Below are positions 26,026 to 32,282 of a stretch of 50,426 bases of DNA, piece by piece. The notes beneath the pieces were generated by a model. That model was given only the letters and a program-made list of their open reading frames with translations. It had not been told where the DNA came from and ran no database searches. The DNA lies in contig JAUWAB010000024.1 of the NCBI GenBank assembly GCA_030602265.1, forward strand, positions 1 to 50,426. The letters are read 5' to 3'. This DNA is from Prolixibacteraceae bacterium. Its GTDB lineage: Bacteria > Bacteroidota > Bacteroidia > Bacteroidales > Prolixibacteraceae. Each line of letters opens with the position of its first letter. Positions within the stretch are counted from its first letter, which is position 1. A program made the translations under genes and the position numbers.

Positions 26026-26748
26026 TCAGTTATCACGTATAATTTTTCCTGATCCCGACAAAGAAGCGGTTATCATTGGGTTCCCGATGTAAAATACATT
26101 TCCGCTTCCCGAAATTTTTACATCCAGTGACCGGTGGGCGCGGACATACATATCTCCCGAACCGGAGATCACCGATCTGCAATTGACCAGCGTAAGGTCA
26201 TAGGCAAAGATTTCCCCTGATCCGCTGATGGTCATGTTAGCGTCGCGGATATGGCCTAATATGTCGAGAAAGCCGCTTCCGGAAATCACCAGGTTCGCAG
26301 AATTGGCATCTATGGAAGTCTCAATATTTCCTGATCCGGAAATGAGCGCTTCAAAATGGTCGGTCCCGTAATATCCGGTAGTAATATCACCCGAACCACT
26401 CAGCCGCACTGCAGTGAGCGTGGGGGTTACGATATATACTTCCATGGGACGTGTGTTCCTCAGGCCATGGAGACCATCTATTCCAATGGTTAACCTGCCG
26501 TTACGGATTTCCGTATCAATAAAAGGTAAAAGATTACTTTCCGCATTAACCACGATTTCAAAGTAATCGCCGGGAGAGATGTGGATGTTGAAGTCGCCTG
26601 AGGAATTTACCTCACTGAAGGGCCTGGCTAAGCGGGTTTCGCTCTGGAGTATCCCGTTTCCGCGGATAAACAGGTCGTCGATACAACCCGCTGTGGTGAG
26701 TGTAATAATAAACAGACTCACCCAAAATAATGAGTTTCTGGTTTGCAT
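26026..26748 (-). CDS. Head-GIN (DUF2807) domain lipoprotein
   Basis: Lipoprotein of 240 residues; the lipobox TTAGC gives Cys22. The remainder is a right-handed beta-helix-like head-GIN domain, seen as repeated ISGSG turns: VRLSGSGDI, ALISGSGNIET, LVISGSGFLDI, MTISGSGEIFA, SVISGSGDMYV, VKISGSGNVFY and ASLSGSGKI, at intervals of about 18-23 residues. The family is common in Bacteroidota and its function is unknown; the repeated surface suggests binding or adhesion. It is the first gene of a three-gene minus-strand group with the two small barrel proteins. Confidence 0.87.
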   Translation of the reverse strand: MQTRNSLFWVSLFIITLTTAGCIDDLFIRGNGILQSETRLARPFSEVNSSGDFNIHISPGDYFEIVVNAESNLLPFIDTEIRNGRLTIGIDGLHGLRNTRPMEVYIVTPTLTAVRLSGSGDITTGYYGTDHFEALISGSGNIETSIDANSANLVISGSGFLDILGHIRDANMTISGSGEIFAYDLTLVNCRSVISGSGDMYVRAHRSLDVKISGSGNVFYIGNPMITASLSGSGKIIRDN

Positions 26749-26949
26749 GGCATTAAGATTATAATTGTTTTCTGTTTCTTATACCGCATAAGACGGTTTT
26801 ATACCCTGAACGTTACAAAATTGTTGCCATAAATTTCAGGACCACTGGTTAAGTCGGTGAAAATCAGAAATTGTGCGTTCTTAGGATGGGTGTTTTTTTG
26901 AGAAACTATGTTTAAATTATAGGTAAAGTGGATTTTTTTTCCGGAAGCT

Positions 26950-26980
26950 CTTGATGATTATCTTAAAGTCGTTATATTTG
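26950..26980 (+). promoter_or_regulatory. tRNA-His promoter
   Basis: CTTG at 26950-26953, 19 bases, then TATATTTG at 26973-26980 match the Bacteroidota -33/-7 pattern. The -7 box ends 17 bases before the mature tRNA 5' end. Confidence 0.7.
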
Positions 26981-26997
26981 CACCCGCAAATCAATAT

Positions 26998-27075
26998 GGT
27001 GGATATAGCTCAGTAGGTTAGAGCGTCGGATTGTGGTTCCGAAGGTCGCCGGTTCGAGCCCGGTTTTCCACCCCA
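26998..27075 (+). tRNA. tRNA-His (anticodon GTG)
   Basis: Cloverleaf: D stem GCTC/GAGC, anticodon stem TCGGA/TCCGA with loop TTGTGGT, and T arm GCCGG-TTCGAGC-CCGGT. The extra 5' G needed for histidine tRNA is encoded at 26998 and can pair with C27072. CCA is encoded at 27073-27075. The acceptor stem has one T-T mismatch (27004/27066). It stands alone with its own promoter and terminator. No integrase or direct repeat nearby suggests use as an attachment site. Confidence 0.93.
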
Positions 27076-27076
27076 A

Positions 27077-27117
27077 AAAAAGCGCAACTAATGATTCTTC
27101 AATTGGTTGCGCTTTTT
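27077..27117 (+). terminator. Terminator after tRNA-His
   Basis: AAAAAGCGCAAC (27077-27088) pairs with GTTGCGCTTTTT (27106-27117), so the T run forms part of the stem. It starts 2 bases after the CCA end. Confidence 0.8.
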
Positions 27118-27181
27118 ACTTTTCTGCCTGGAAAAACCCCGGAACAAACCGGTCACCGCAATTCATGCCACGGCCTGAGGC

Positions 27182-27586
27182 TTACAGCTTCTTCTTGTCG
27201 ATCAGTTTACCGTCTGAATTGAGCAGCAGATAATACCTGTCGAGATAACCATCGCGGGCAATAACTTCATAATAAATAACTCCCTGCCGGTCGATTTCGA
27301 TCAGGTTCATCATCTCCCCAATCAGGGCTGCCTGGGCGGTAACAGCCGGACTGGCAGCTGTCAGCAGTAGGTTTTTTTTATGCTCCAGAATTTTTCCGTC
27401 GGGTGCAAAAAGAGCGATGTTCTCTGCATCATCAATGTAAAAAAGCGCTTCGAAATTCTCTTTTTCCCTGTGCCATTCAATGTTAATGGAATCTCCGTAT
27501 TTATCCTGGAAAGAGCGGATGACCGGTTTGGGCGGTGCCACTTTACCCGGACTGAATATTCTGTGAAGGATATTTTGCATGGTCAT
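27182..27586 (-). CDS. Small PepSY-like protein of unknown function
   Basis: 134 residues, no signal peptide. The pattern of an amphipathic helix followed by short strands (SINIEWHREKENFEALFYIDD, then IALFAPDGKIL, a second helix, GVIYYEVIARDGYLDRYYLLLNSDGKL) resembles two PepSY-like or BLIP-like repeats common in Bacteroidota. I cannot assign a function. It lies 55 bases downstream of the ECF sigma-factor gene on the same strand and may share its transcript, though the gap would allow its own promoter. Confidence 0.6.
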   Translation of the reverse strand: MTMQNILHRIFSPGKVAPPKPVIRSFQDKYGDSINIEWHREKENFEALFYIDDAENIALFAPDGKILEHKKNLLLTAASPAVTAQAALIGEMMNLIEIDRQGVIYYEVIARDGYLDRYYLLLNSDGKLIDKKKL

Positions 27587-27641
27587 ATTTCTTTTTTTAA
27601 TAGACGGATTTTTTTATTAAAGTAACCAGACAGGTTTTATT

Positions 27642-28208
27642 TTAATCCTGAAAATGTTCTTTGTAGAAGAAAACTATACGCGTCCTGGCACGTTTCAGCC
27701 TCATTTTTACGGCATCCTCGCTTATCCTCAGGGTAGCGGCAATCTGTTTCAGGGATAGATCGTCCTGATATTTCATGAGGATCAGGGCTTTTTCTTCCGG
27801 GTGGATCATCTCAAGAATCTTCAGCAGATTCTCATAAGTGACAGAGGAGAGATCCTCTTCTGATTCATCCGGGATTTCAGGGATCTCATGGTTGCTGTTC
27901 CATTCAGGATAATGCAGTTTTTTCTGGAACCTCAGGTAGTCTATGCAATAATTATAGGTTATGGAATAAATCCAGGAGGATACGGCTGAATTACCTTTAT
28001 ATCCGGGGAGTTTTTCGTAAACTTTGGACAATATGTCGTTGGTAAACTCCTCCGATTTTTGCCTGTCTTTAATAAAACTGTATACCTTGTCATAAACCCT
28101 TGGTTTATAACGGTCATAAAGGATTTCAAAAAGTCCTTCCTGCCGGTCTTTTATAATGCGGGTAGCAATCTCCTCATCCTTCAGGTTCCTTAATGTTTTG
28201 TCGAACAT
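27642..28208 (-). CDS. ECF RNA polymerase sigma factor (sigma-70 family)
   Basis: 188-residue extracytoplasmic-function sigma factor. The region-2 domain (about 22-95) includes LYDRYKPRVYDKVYSFIKD and SSWIYSITYNYCIDYLRFQKK. Region 4 (about 125-180) has HPEEKALILMKYQDDLSLKQIA followed by the recognition helix SEDAVKMRLKRARTRI. There is no adjacent anti-sigma factor of the FecR or zinc-finger type, so its control is unclear. It is divergent from the helical lipoprotein gene at 28377; the 168-base gap between them holds a dyad and a candidate promoter. A link to the lipoprotein/L,D-transpeptidase genes is inference from position only. Confidence 0.9.
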   Translation of the reverse strand: MFDKTLRNLKDEEIATRIIKDRQEGLFEILYDRYKPRVYDKVYSFIKDRQKSEEFTNDILSKVYEKLPGYKGNSAVSSWIYSITYNYCIDYLRFQKKLHYPEWNSNHEIPEIPDESEEDLSSVTYENLLKILEMIHPEEKALILMKYQDDLSLKQIAATLRISEDAVKMRLKRARTRIVFFYKEHFQD

Positions 28209-28292
28209 GCCCGATTATTAAGAAAGTTTAAACTTTTTGTAATTTTTTTTTTCACTTCAGTTACTTTATCTGAATTCTGCGTCTTAATGACA

Positions 28293-28340
28293 AATCAACC
28301 GGGCTCCGGGTTTACAGTAAAGAAGGAAGCCCGGCTGATT
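28293..28340. repeat. Inverted repeat in the sigma factor/lipoprotein divergent region
   Basis: AATCAACCGGGCT (28293-28305) and AGCCCGGCTGATT (28328-28340) pair in 12 of 13 positions around a 22-base centre. The right arm overlaps the candidate -33 element of the lipoprotein gene, so it could be an operator; it could also form a hairpin if transcription begins further upstream. Confidence 0.6.
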
Positions 28341-28369
28341 GCAAAATTGGTTAAACAAAAATAACTTTT
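28338..28369 (+). promoter_or_regulatory. Candidate promoter of the helical lipoprotein gene
   Basis: ATTG (28338-28341), 20 bases, then TAACTTTT (28362-28369) partly match the Bacteroidota pattern. Transcription would begin almost at the start codon, giving a nearly leaderless mRNA, which makes this call tentative. Confidence 0.35.
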
Positions 28370-28376
28370 AATTGGT

Positions 28377-28973
28377 ATGAAAAACAAATTTGCTTTTGCT
28401 TTAGTGATGTTCAGTTTTGTAGTTTTACTGAGCAGTTGTTCCAAAGTTCCTCAGGCGGAACTTGATGCAGCCACAGCTGCAATTGAAGATGCACGGACAA
28501 ACGGTGCCGATCTTTATGTACCTGCTGAATTTGCTGCCCTTCAGGATTCTCTGAATGCAGTTAATGAACTGATCGAAGCCCGTAAGGGAAAAATGTTCGC
28601 AAATTTTGGCGAGGTTAAAACAAAACTGGCTCAGATTACAGAACTTTCTGCTGCTGTAAAAACCAATGCTGAAACCCGCAAAGCCGAAGTTCAGGCTGAA
28701 GTGGATGCCGTAATGGCTGAAGTCAACACCCTGATTGCTGAAGCCAAAAATCTGGTGGCTAACGCACCTAAGGGTAAAGAAGGTAAAGCTGCTGTAGATG
28801 CCATTTCTGCTGAGATAACCACCGTTGAAGCAGCTGCTGCTGAAGCTACTGCACTGGTTGAACAGGGTAAATGGATTGAAGCTCTTGACAAACTGAAAGC
28901 CGCCAAAGAAAAAGTGTCGGCAGTCAACACCGAACTGCAGACGGTTATTGAAAAATTCAAAGGAAGAAGATAA
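28377..28973 (+). CDS. Helical, Ala/Glu-rich lipoprotein (DUF4398-like)
   Basis: 198-residue lipoprotein (LSSC, Cys21). The mature part is almost entirely helical, rich in Ala, Glu, Lys and Val with heptad-like spacing, suggesting helical hairpins or a coiled coil in the periplasm. Near the N-terminus it has a DUF4398-like motif, AR-x3-AD-x-Y-x-P-x2-F (residues 39-52), which also occurs in the L,D-transpeptidase encoded next. It ends in a basic tail, FKGRR. Its own terminator follows at 29003. I infer a cell-envelope spacer or tether role; no enzymatic motif is present. Confidence 0.8.
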   Translation: MKNKFAFALVMFSFVVLLSSCSKVPQAELDAATAAIEDARTNGADLYVPAEFAALQDSLNAVNELIEARKGKMFANFGEVKTKLAQITELSAAVKTNAETRKAEVQAEVDAVMAEVNTLIAEAKNLVANAPKGKEGKAAVDAISAEITTVEAAAAEATALVEQGKWIEALDKLKAAKEKVSAVNTELQTVIEKFKGRR

Positions 28974-29002
28974 TTTTTGATTTTTGTTTGTTTCATTGGT
29001 GT

Positions 29003-29033
29003 TCCCCGGAGTATATTACTCCGGGGATTTTTT
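29003..29033 (+). terminator. Terminator after the helical lipoprotein gene
   Basis: An 11-bp perfect stem (29003-29013 with 29017-29027), a 3-base loop and six T residues. It sits 12 bases before the L,D-transpeptidase start, so it probably reduces rather than forbids read-through, raising lipoprotein level over enzyme level. Confidence 0.85.
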
Positions 29034-29044
29034 AAATTTATCAG

Positions 29045-30187
29045 ATGCATAAGATCCGGAAGAGAAAATTGTTTATAAGATATATCCTGCTGTCAGGTCT
29101 GCTTATCGCGACCGTCACCGTACTGGTCATCCTGTTTTCCATACCTGAACCTCCGGATCGGTATGTCAGGTCGGCAAGGGAAAACCTCTCTTCTGCACGT
29201 GATGCACACGCCGACCGGTATGCCCCAAAATTGTATAAACAAGCAGGTTCTCTGTACGACTCTGCCATGATAATCTGGCAGTCTGAGAATAAGAAGGCAT
29301 TAATATTCAGAGATTATACCAGGGTGATTATGTTGGCTGACTCTGCTTCTGCTCTCGCAGTACGTGCTGCGGGGCAAGCTGGGCACAACGCCAGGAATGT
29401 AAGTAAGCAAACCGGCCTTGCATTCAGTGATTTGCAGGAAAGAGTCAGGCGGATATCTTCTGTTTACGGGGGTTTGCCGCTTTCCGACCAGTTCAGGGAT
29501 ATGTTGAACCAGGCGAAACTCCTGCTTGAAGAAGCCCGGATTGCCCGAAGCAAACATGAGTTTCACAAGGCGGAGGATATCCTCGGCAGGGCAGACAAAG
29601 CGCTGACTACGGCTGAAAATATTGCCGAAACGCGGATGAAATCCTATTTTGAGGATTATCCGGCCTGGGAGAAGCTTTATAATGATGCTTTGGCCCTTTC
29701 CCGGAAAAATAATTCGGTACTGATTGTTGTAGATAAACTCGCCGGAGAACTCAGTATTTACAGGGAAGGTAAGCGCCGGTCAACTTTCAGGACCGAATTT
29801 GGCCCGAACTGGTTAGGGGATAAAAACCATCAGGGAGACCAGGCAACTCCGGAAGGGCTTTATCATGTTGAGAAAAAGAAGGAGCGGAGACAAACCAGGT
29901 ATTACAAGGCTTTGCTTCTCAATTACCCGAACCCGGACGACCTGCAGCGGTACAAGTCGAACGTAAAAAAAGGCGTAATTCCTTCGGGTGTCGATGTAGG
30001 CGGACTTATCGAAATTCATGGCCACGGCGGACAGGGTTTTAACTGGACCAATGGTTGCGTGGCCTTGACCGACAAGGATATGGACGTGGTTTATCGCCAG
30101 TCGTCGGTGCATACCCCGGTGATTATTGTCGGTTCGCTTGTCCCATACGGCGAATGGATAAAAGCCCCTGGTAGTGTTCAGGATTAA
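29045..30187 (+). CDS. L,D-transpeptidase (YkuD domain) with N-terminal helical domain
   Basis: 380 residues. A membrane anchor at about 10-32 is followed by a long helical region (about 40-215), then a YkuD catalytic domain (about 220-375) with IEIHGHGGQ and NWTNGCVALTDKDMD, where Cys338 is the nucleophile. Such enzymes form 3-3 peptidoglycan crosslinks or attach proteins to peptidoglycan. The helical region has the motif AR-x3-AD-x-Y-x-P-x2-Y (residues 51-64), shared with the adjacent lipoprotein. It begins 11 bases after that gene's terminator and is followed 16 bases later by a second L,D-transpeptidase. Confidence 0.87.
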   Translation: MHKIRKRKLFIRYILLSGLLIATVTVLVILFSIPEPPDRYVRSARENLSSARDAHADRYAPKLYKQAGSLYDSAMIIWQSENKKALIFRDYTRVIMLADSASALAVRAAGQAGHNARNVSKQTGLAFSDLQERVRRISSVYGGLPLSDQFRDMLNQAKLLLEEARIARSKHEFHKAEDILGRADKALTTAENIAETRMKSYFEDYPAWEKLYNDALALSRKNNSVLIVVDKLAGELSIYREGKRRSTFRTEFGPNWLGDKNHQGDQATPEGLYHVEKKKERRQTRYYKALLLNYPNPDDLQRYKSNVKKGVIPSGVDVGGLIEIHGHGGQGFNWTNGCVALTDKDMDVVYRQSSVHTPVIIVGSLVPYGEWIKAPGSVQD

Positions 30188-30203
30188 TAATTAAAAAAGT
30201 AAG

Positions 30204-30944
30204 ATGAATAACACAGAAACCTTAGATCCCGGTAAACCGGCTTCCGTCAGGTTAAGATTAACTGAATGGGTAAGCCGCCGGAATAAGTCTCTGGTCACAA
30301 CAACCATCGGGTTGCTGATGGTTTTATTGTACATGCTTTTTATTCCGGTATTGTTGTTTGTCACACCATTTGTGGCCGACCGTTTTGTGCCGGTGGTAAA
30401 GACAGAGAACAACGGTCAGGCAGATGTTCTGGCTGAAAAAAGGATTGCAGCGCTGCAATCCGATATCCGGAACCTGGAGAGAAGAATCGAACGGCTGACG
30501 CCGGGTAATGCATACCTGGTGGTGAATACAACAGAGAATAAATTTGCCCTCTATAAGAACCGTCAGCTGATCAGGGAAGGAATGTGCTCAACCGGAAGCA
30601 TGATCAGCCTTGAAGGGGAAGGAGACCAGAGATGGTTTTTCAGGACTCCACGCGGGGATTATCGTGTTCAGGCCAAGCTGGAGAACCCGGTTTGGAGGAA
30701 GCCAGACTGGGCATTTGTGGAGGATGGACTTCCTGTACCGCCTCCCGACCACCATTCGCGCTACGAAAGGGGCGTGCTGGGAGATTATGCACTTACGCTG
30801 GGTGATGGTTACATGATACACGGGACATTGTACCAGCGGTTTATAGGCTTACCGGTAACGCATGGCTGTATACGGATGCTGGACGATGACCTGGAAGTGG
30901 TTTTCAGGACACTCCCTGCCGGGGCAATAGTCTTTATTTATTAG
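30204..30944 (+). CDS. Second L,D-transpeptidase (YkuD domain)
   Basis: 246 residues: a membrane anchor at about 31-58, a short coiled coil (about 75-98, AEKRIAALQSDIRNLERRIERL), then a YkuD domain from about 103 that begins AYLVVNTTENKFALYKN. It ends with the active-site signature MIHGTLYQRF and VTHGCIRMLDDDLE; Cys222 is the nucleophile. Compared with the preceding enzyme it has a much shorter stalk. The two differ enough in active-site loops (HGHGGQ versus HGTLYQ) to have different acceptors. It is 18 bases from the next gene and probably in one operon. Confidence 0.87.
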   Translation: MNNTETLDPGKPASVRLRLTEWVSRRNKSLVTTTIGLLMVLLYMLFIPVLLFVTPFVADRFVPVVKTENNGQADVLAEKRIAALQSDIRNLERRIERLTPGNAYLVVNTTENKFALYKNRQLIREGMCSTGSMISLEGEGDQRWFFRTPRGDYRVQAKLENPVWRKPDWAFVEDGLPVPPPDHHSRYERGVLGDYALTLGDGYMIHGTLYQRFIGLPVTHGCIRMLDDDLEVVFRTLPAGAIVFIY

Positions 30945-30962
30945 TCAGAATCGAAATTGATC

Positions 30963-31739
30963 ATGCAAATTAAAAACAATAAGTTCCTGAAAAGGCTGTT
31001 AATACAGTTCCTACCCGCGTTGATGCTGGGTTATTTCCTGGTTTTTACCGTGGCATACACCTGGTCTTTGAGAAGTACTCTGGGACAATGGAATACGCTG
31101 GAAAGTTCTTCAACCGACACGCTTACCTACAGCAGCGAAGAGTGGGAACTGATTCACCTGAAAAGTTTCCTGGATGCAAGACTGGCCATGTCGGCTTCCG
31201 ATTCGATCGGGCTGACAATCAATCTGAAGGATAGCCTGATCCAGTTAGAGATGAAGGGAGTGGTGCTGCGTCAGGTAAAATTCGACCGTGCTGAAATGTC
31301 GCGGTTTTTCAAAGGACTGAAACCTCGTCCGTATGCTGAACATTTTTCCAGGCCTTTCAGTATCACTGAGATAGAAGGAACAATCGAAAAGAATCCGGTT
31401 ATTGTCAGAAAAGTGCCTAAGGATACCCTGGAGGCCGCACAAACCAAAGTGGAAGTGGATACATCTAAAGTTGAATTCGTGGAATGGCATCTGCTGTTAG
31501 ACAGCGCCCTGATTGTCAGTGTGGTGCAGTCCGACGAATCTGAGACCGGCCCCGACTGGTCAACCTTCCGGTACCGGACCAGAAGGCACATGGAAAATTT
31601 CCGGTCATCCAACTATGCGGTGATCAGAATGAAAAGACCGGTGATCTACCCGGAAATAACGGTTTTCATCCCTGCCAGTGAGGCAAGGTCATTCTTCAGG
31701 GCACTTCCGCCCAACGGACAGGTGGTGTTGAGGTTGTAA
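30963..31739 (+). CDS. Membrane-anchored protein of unknown function
   Basis: 258 residues from the ATG at 30963 (the longer frame starts at a TTG two codons earlier). One hydrophobic helix at about 10-32 is followed by an extracytoplasmic domain with no recognisable motif. The domain has a helical part (EEWELIHLKSFLDARLAMSA), then beta-rich stretches ending in ITVFIPASEARSFFRALPPNGQV. There is no YkuD signature. Its place directly behind two L,D-transpeptidases suggests a partner or regulator of those enzymes, which is an inference. No similar family comes to mind. Confidence 0.7.
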   Translation: MQIKNNKFLKRLLIQFLPALMLGYFLVFTVAYTWSLRSTLGQWNTLESSSTDTLTYSSEEWELIHLKSFLDARLAMSASDSIGLTINLKDSLIQLEMKGVVLRQVKFDRAEMSRFFKGLKPRPYAEHFSRPFSITEIEGTIEKNPVIVRKVPKDTLEAAQTKVEVDTSKVEFVEWHLLLDSALIVSVVQSDESETGPDWSTFRYRTRRHMENFRSSNYAVIRMKRPVIYPEITVFIPASEARSFFRALPPNGQVVLRL

Positions 31740-31750
31740 CGGGATCCCCG

Positions 31751-31852
31751 TCAGATATATAACATCAGTAAAACCAGTATCAGGAGAATGATCATGCCGA
31801 TGAGGAACGCCGTCTGATTGCCTTTTTTCTGGATTTGTTTCGATCTGTCCAT
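31751..31852 (-). CDS. Small single-membrane-helix peptide (33 aa)
   Basis: An ATG at 31852 opens a 33-codon frame: a basic, hydrophilic start (MDRSKQIQKKGNQTA) followed by one hydrophobic helix (FLIGMIILLILVLLMLYI) to the stop. A purine-rich AAGGAAA sits 3 bases before the ATG. The positive-inside start and pure helix are typical of small membrane proteins. It is convergent with the L,D-transpeptidase operon. Function unknown. Confidence 0.5.
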   Translation of the reverse strand: MDRSKQIQKKGNQTAFLIGMIILLILVLLMLYI

Positions 31853-32282
31853 GATTTCCTTATTATTTTGGTTCAATAACTTCAGTGATATTTCTTAACC
31901 CTAAACACCTCCAAATATACAATATCCTATTTTAGTTTATAGCCATACAACACTTAATTTTTACAATCATTCTTTCTGATGATCAAGGATTAACCGGTCA
32001 TCAACCGATATTCCGTTGTATGTGCAGACTACACCGTTTTAACTGGTTTACGTGAAATTTCTGCTGTCTGTGTCGTTCTTTAGAATCAATATGAATTACG
32101 CCACGTTGTGAAATATATGCTGTAAAACAAATTATTGAAATTCAGCTTTATAGGCTATTTGTTATCTTTGAAGTATGTTGTAAAACATACATAGCCAAGA
32201 ATCAATATATCTACATAATTAGATATTTTTGGCGTCTGACAGAAATGAATTATCTGATAACTAAATAGGTAAATCTGAAGAT
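31853..32282. other. 430-base AT-rich intergenic region upstream of the sulfur island
   Basis: No gene of convincing length is visible. The right half holds a candidate promoter, an inverted repeat and two pairs of direct repeats, described separately. The left half (31853-32080) is AT-rich and shows nothing I can identify. Confidence 0.7.
32082..32208 (+). promoter_or_regulatory. Putative operator/promoter region of the sulfur-molybdenum island
   Basis: TATCTTTG at 32163-32170 matches the -7 element TAnnTTTG, with no good -33, as expected for an activator-dependent promoter. GTATGTT-GTAA-AACATAC (32173-32190) is a perfect 7-bp dyad. A second copy of its core, TATGCTGTAAAACA (32116-32129), matches TATGTTGTAAAACA (32174-32187) at 13 of 14 positions and lies 58 bases upstream. 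AGAATCAATAT is repeated exactly at 32082-32092 and 32198-32208, 116 bases apart. The dyad has the size of a Crp/Fnr-type site, but the regulator is unknown. Confidence 0.5.

Noticed and set aside
26998-27075. tRNA-His considered as an attachment site for an integrated element.
   Set aside because: No integrase, direct repeat of the tRNA 3' end, or foreign-looking gene block lies nearby; the terminator follows at once.
32210-32282. TGGC at 32230 upstream of the reductase gene considered as a sigma-54 -24 element.
   Set aside because: No TTGC is found at the right distance for the -12 element, so the site does not fit a sigma-54 promoter.
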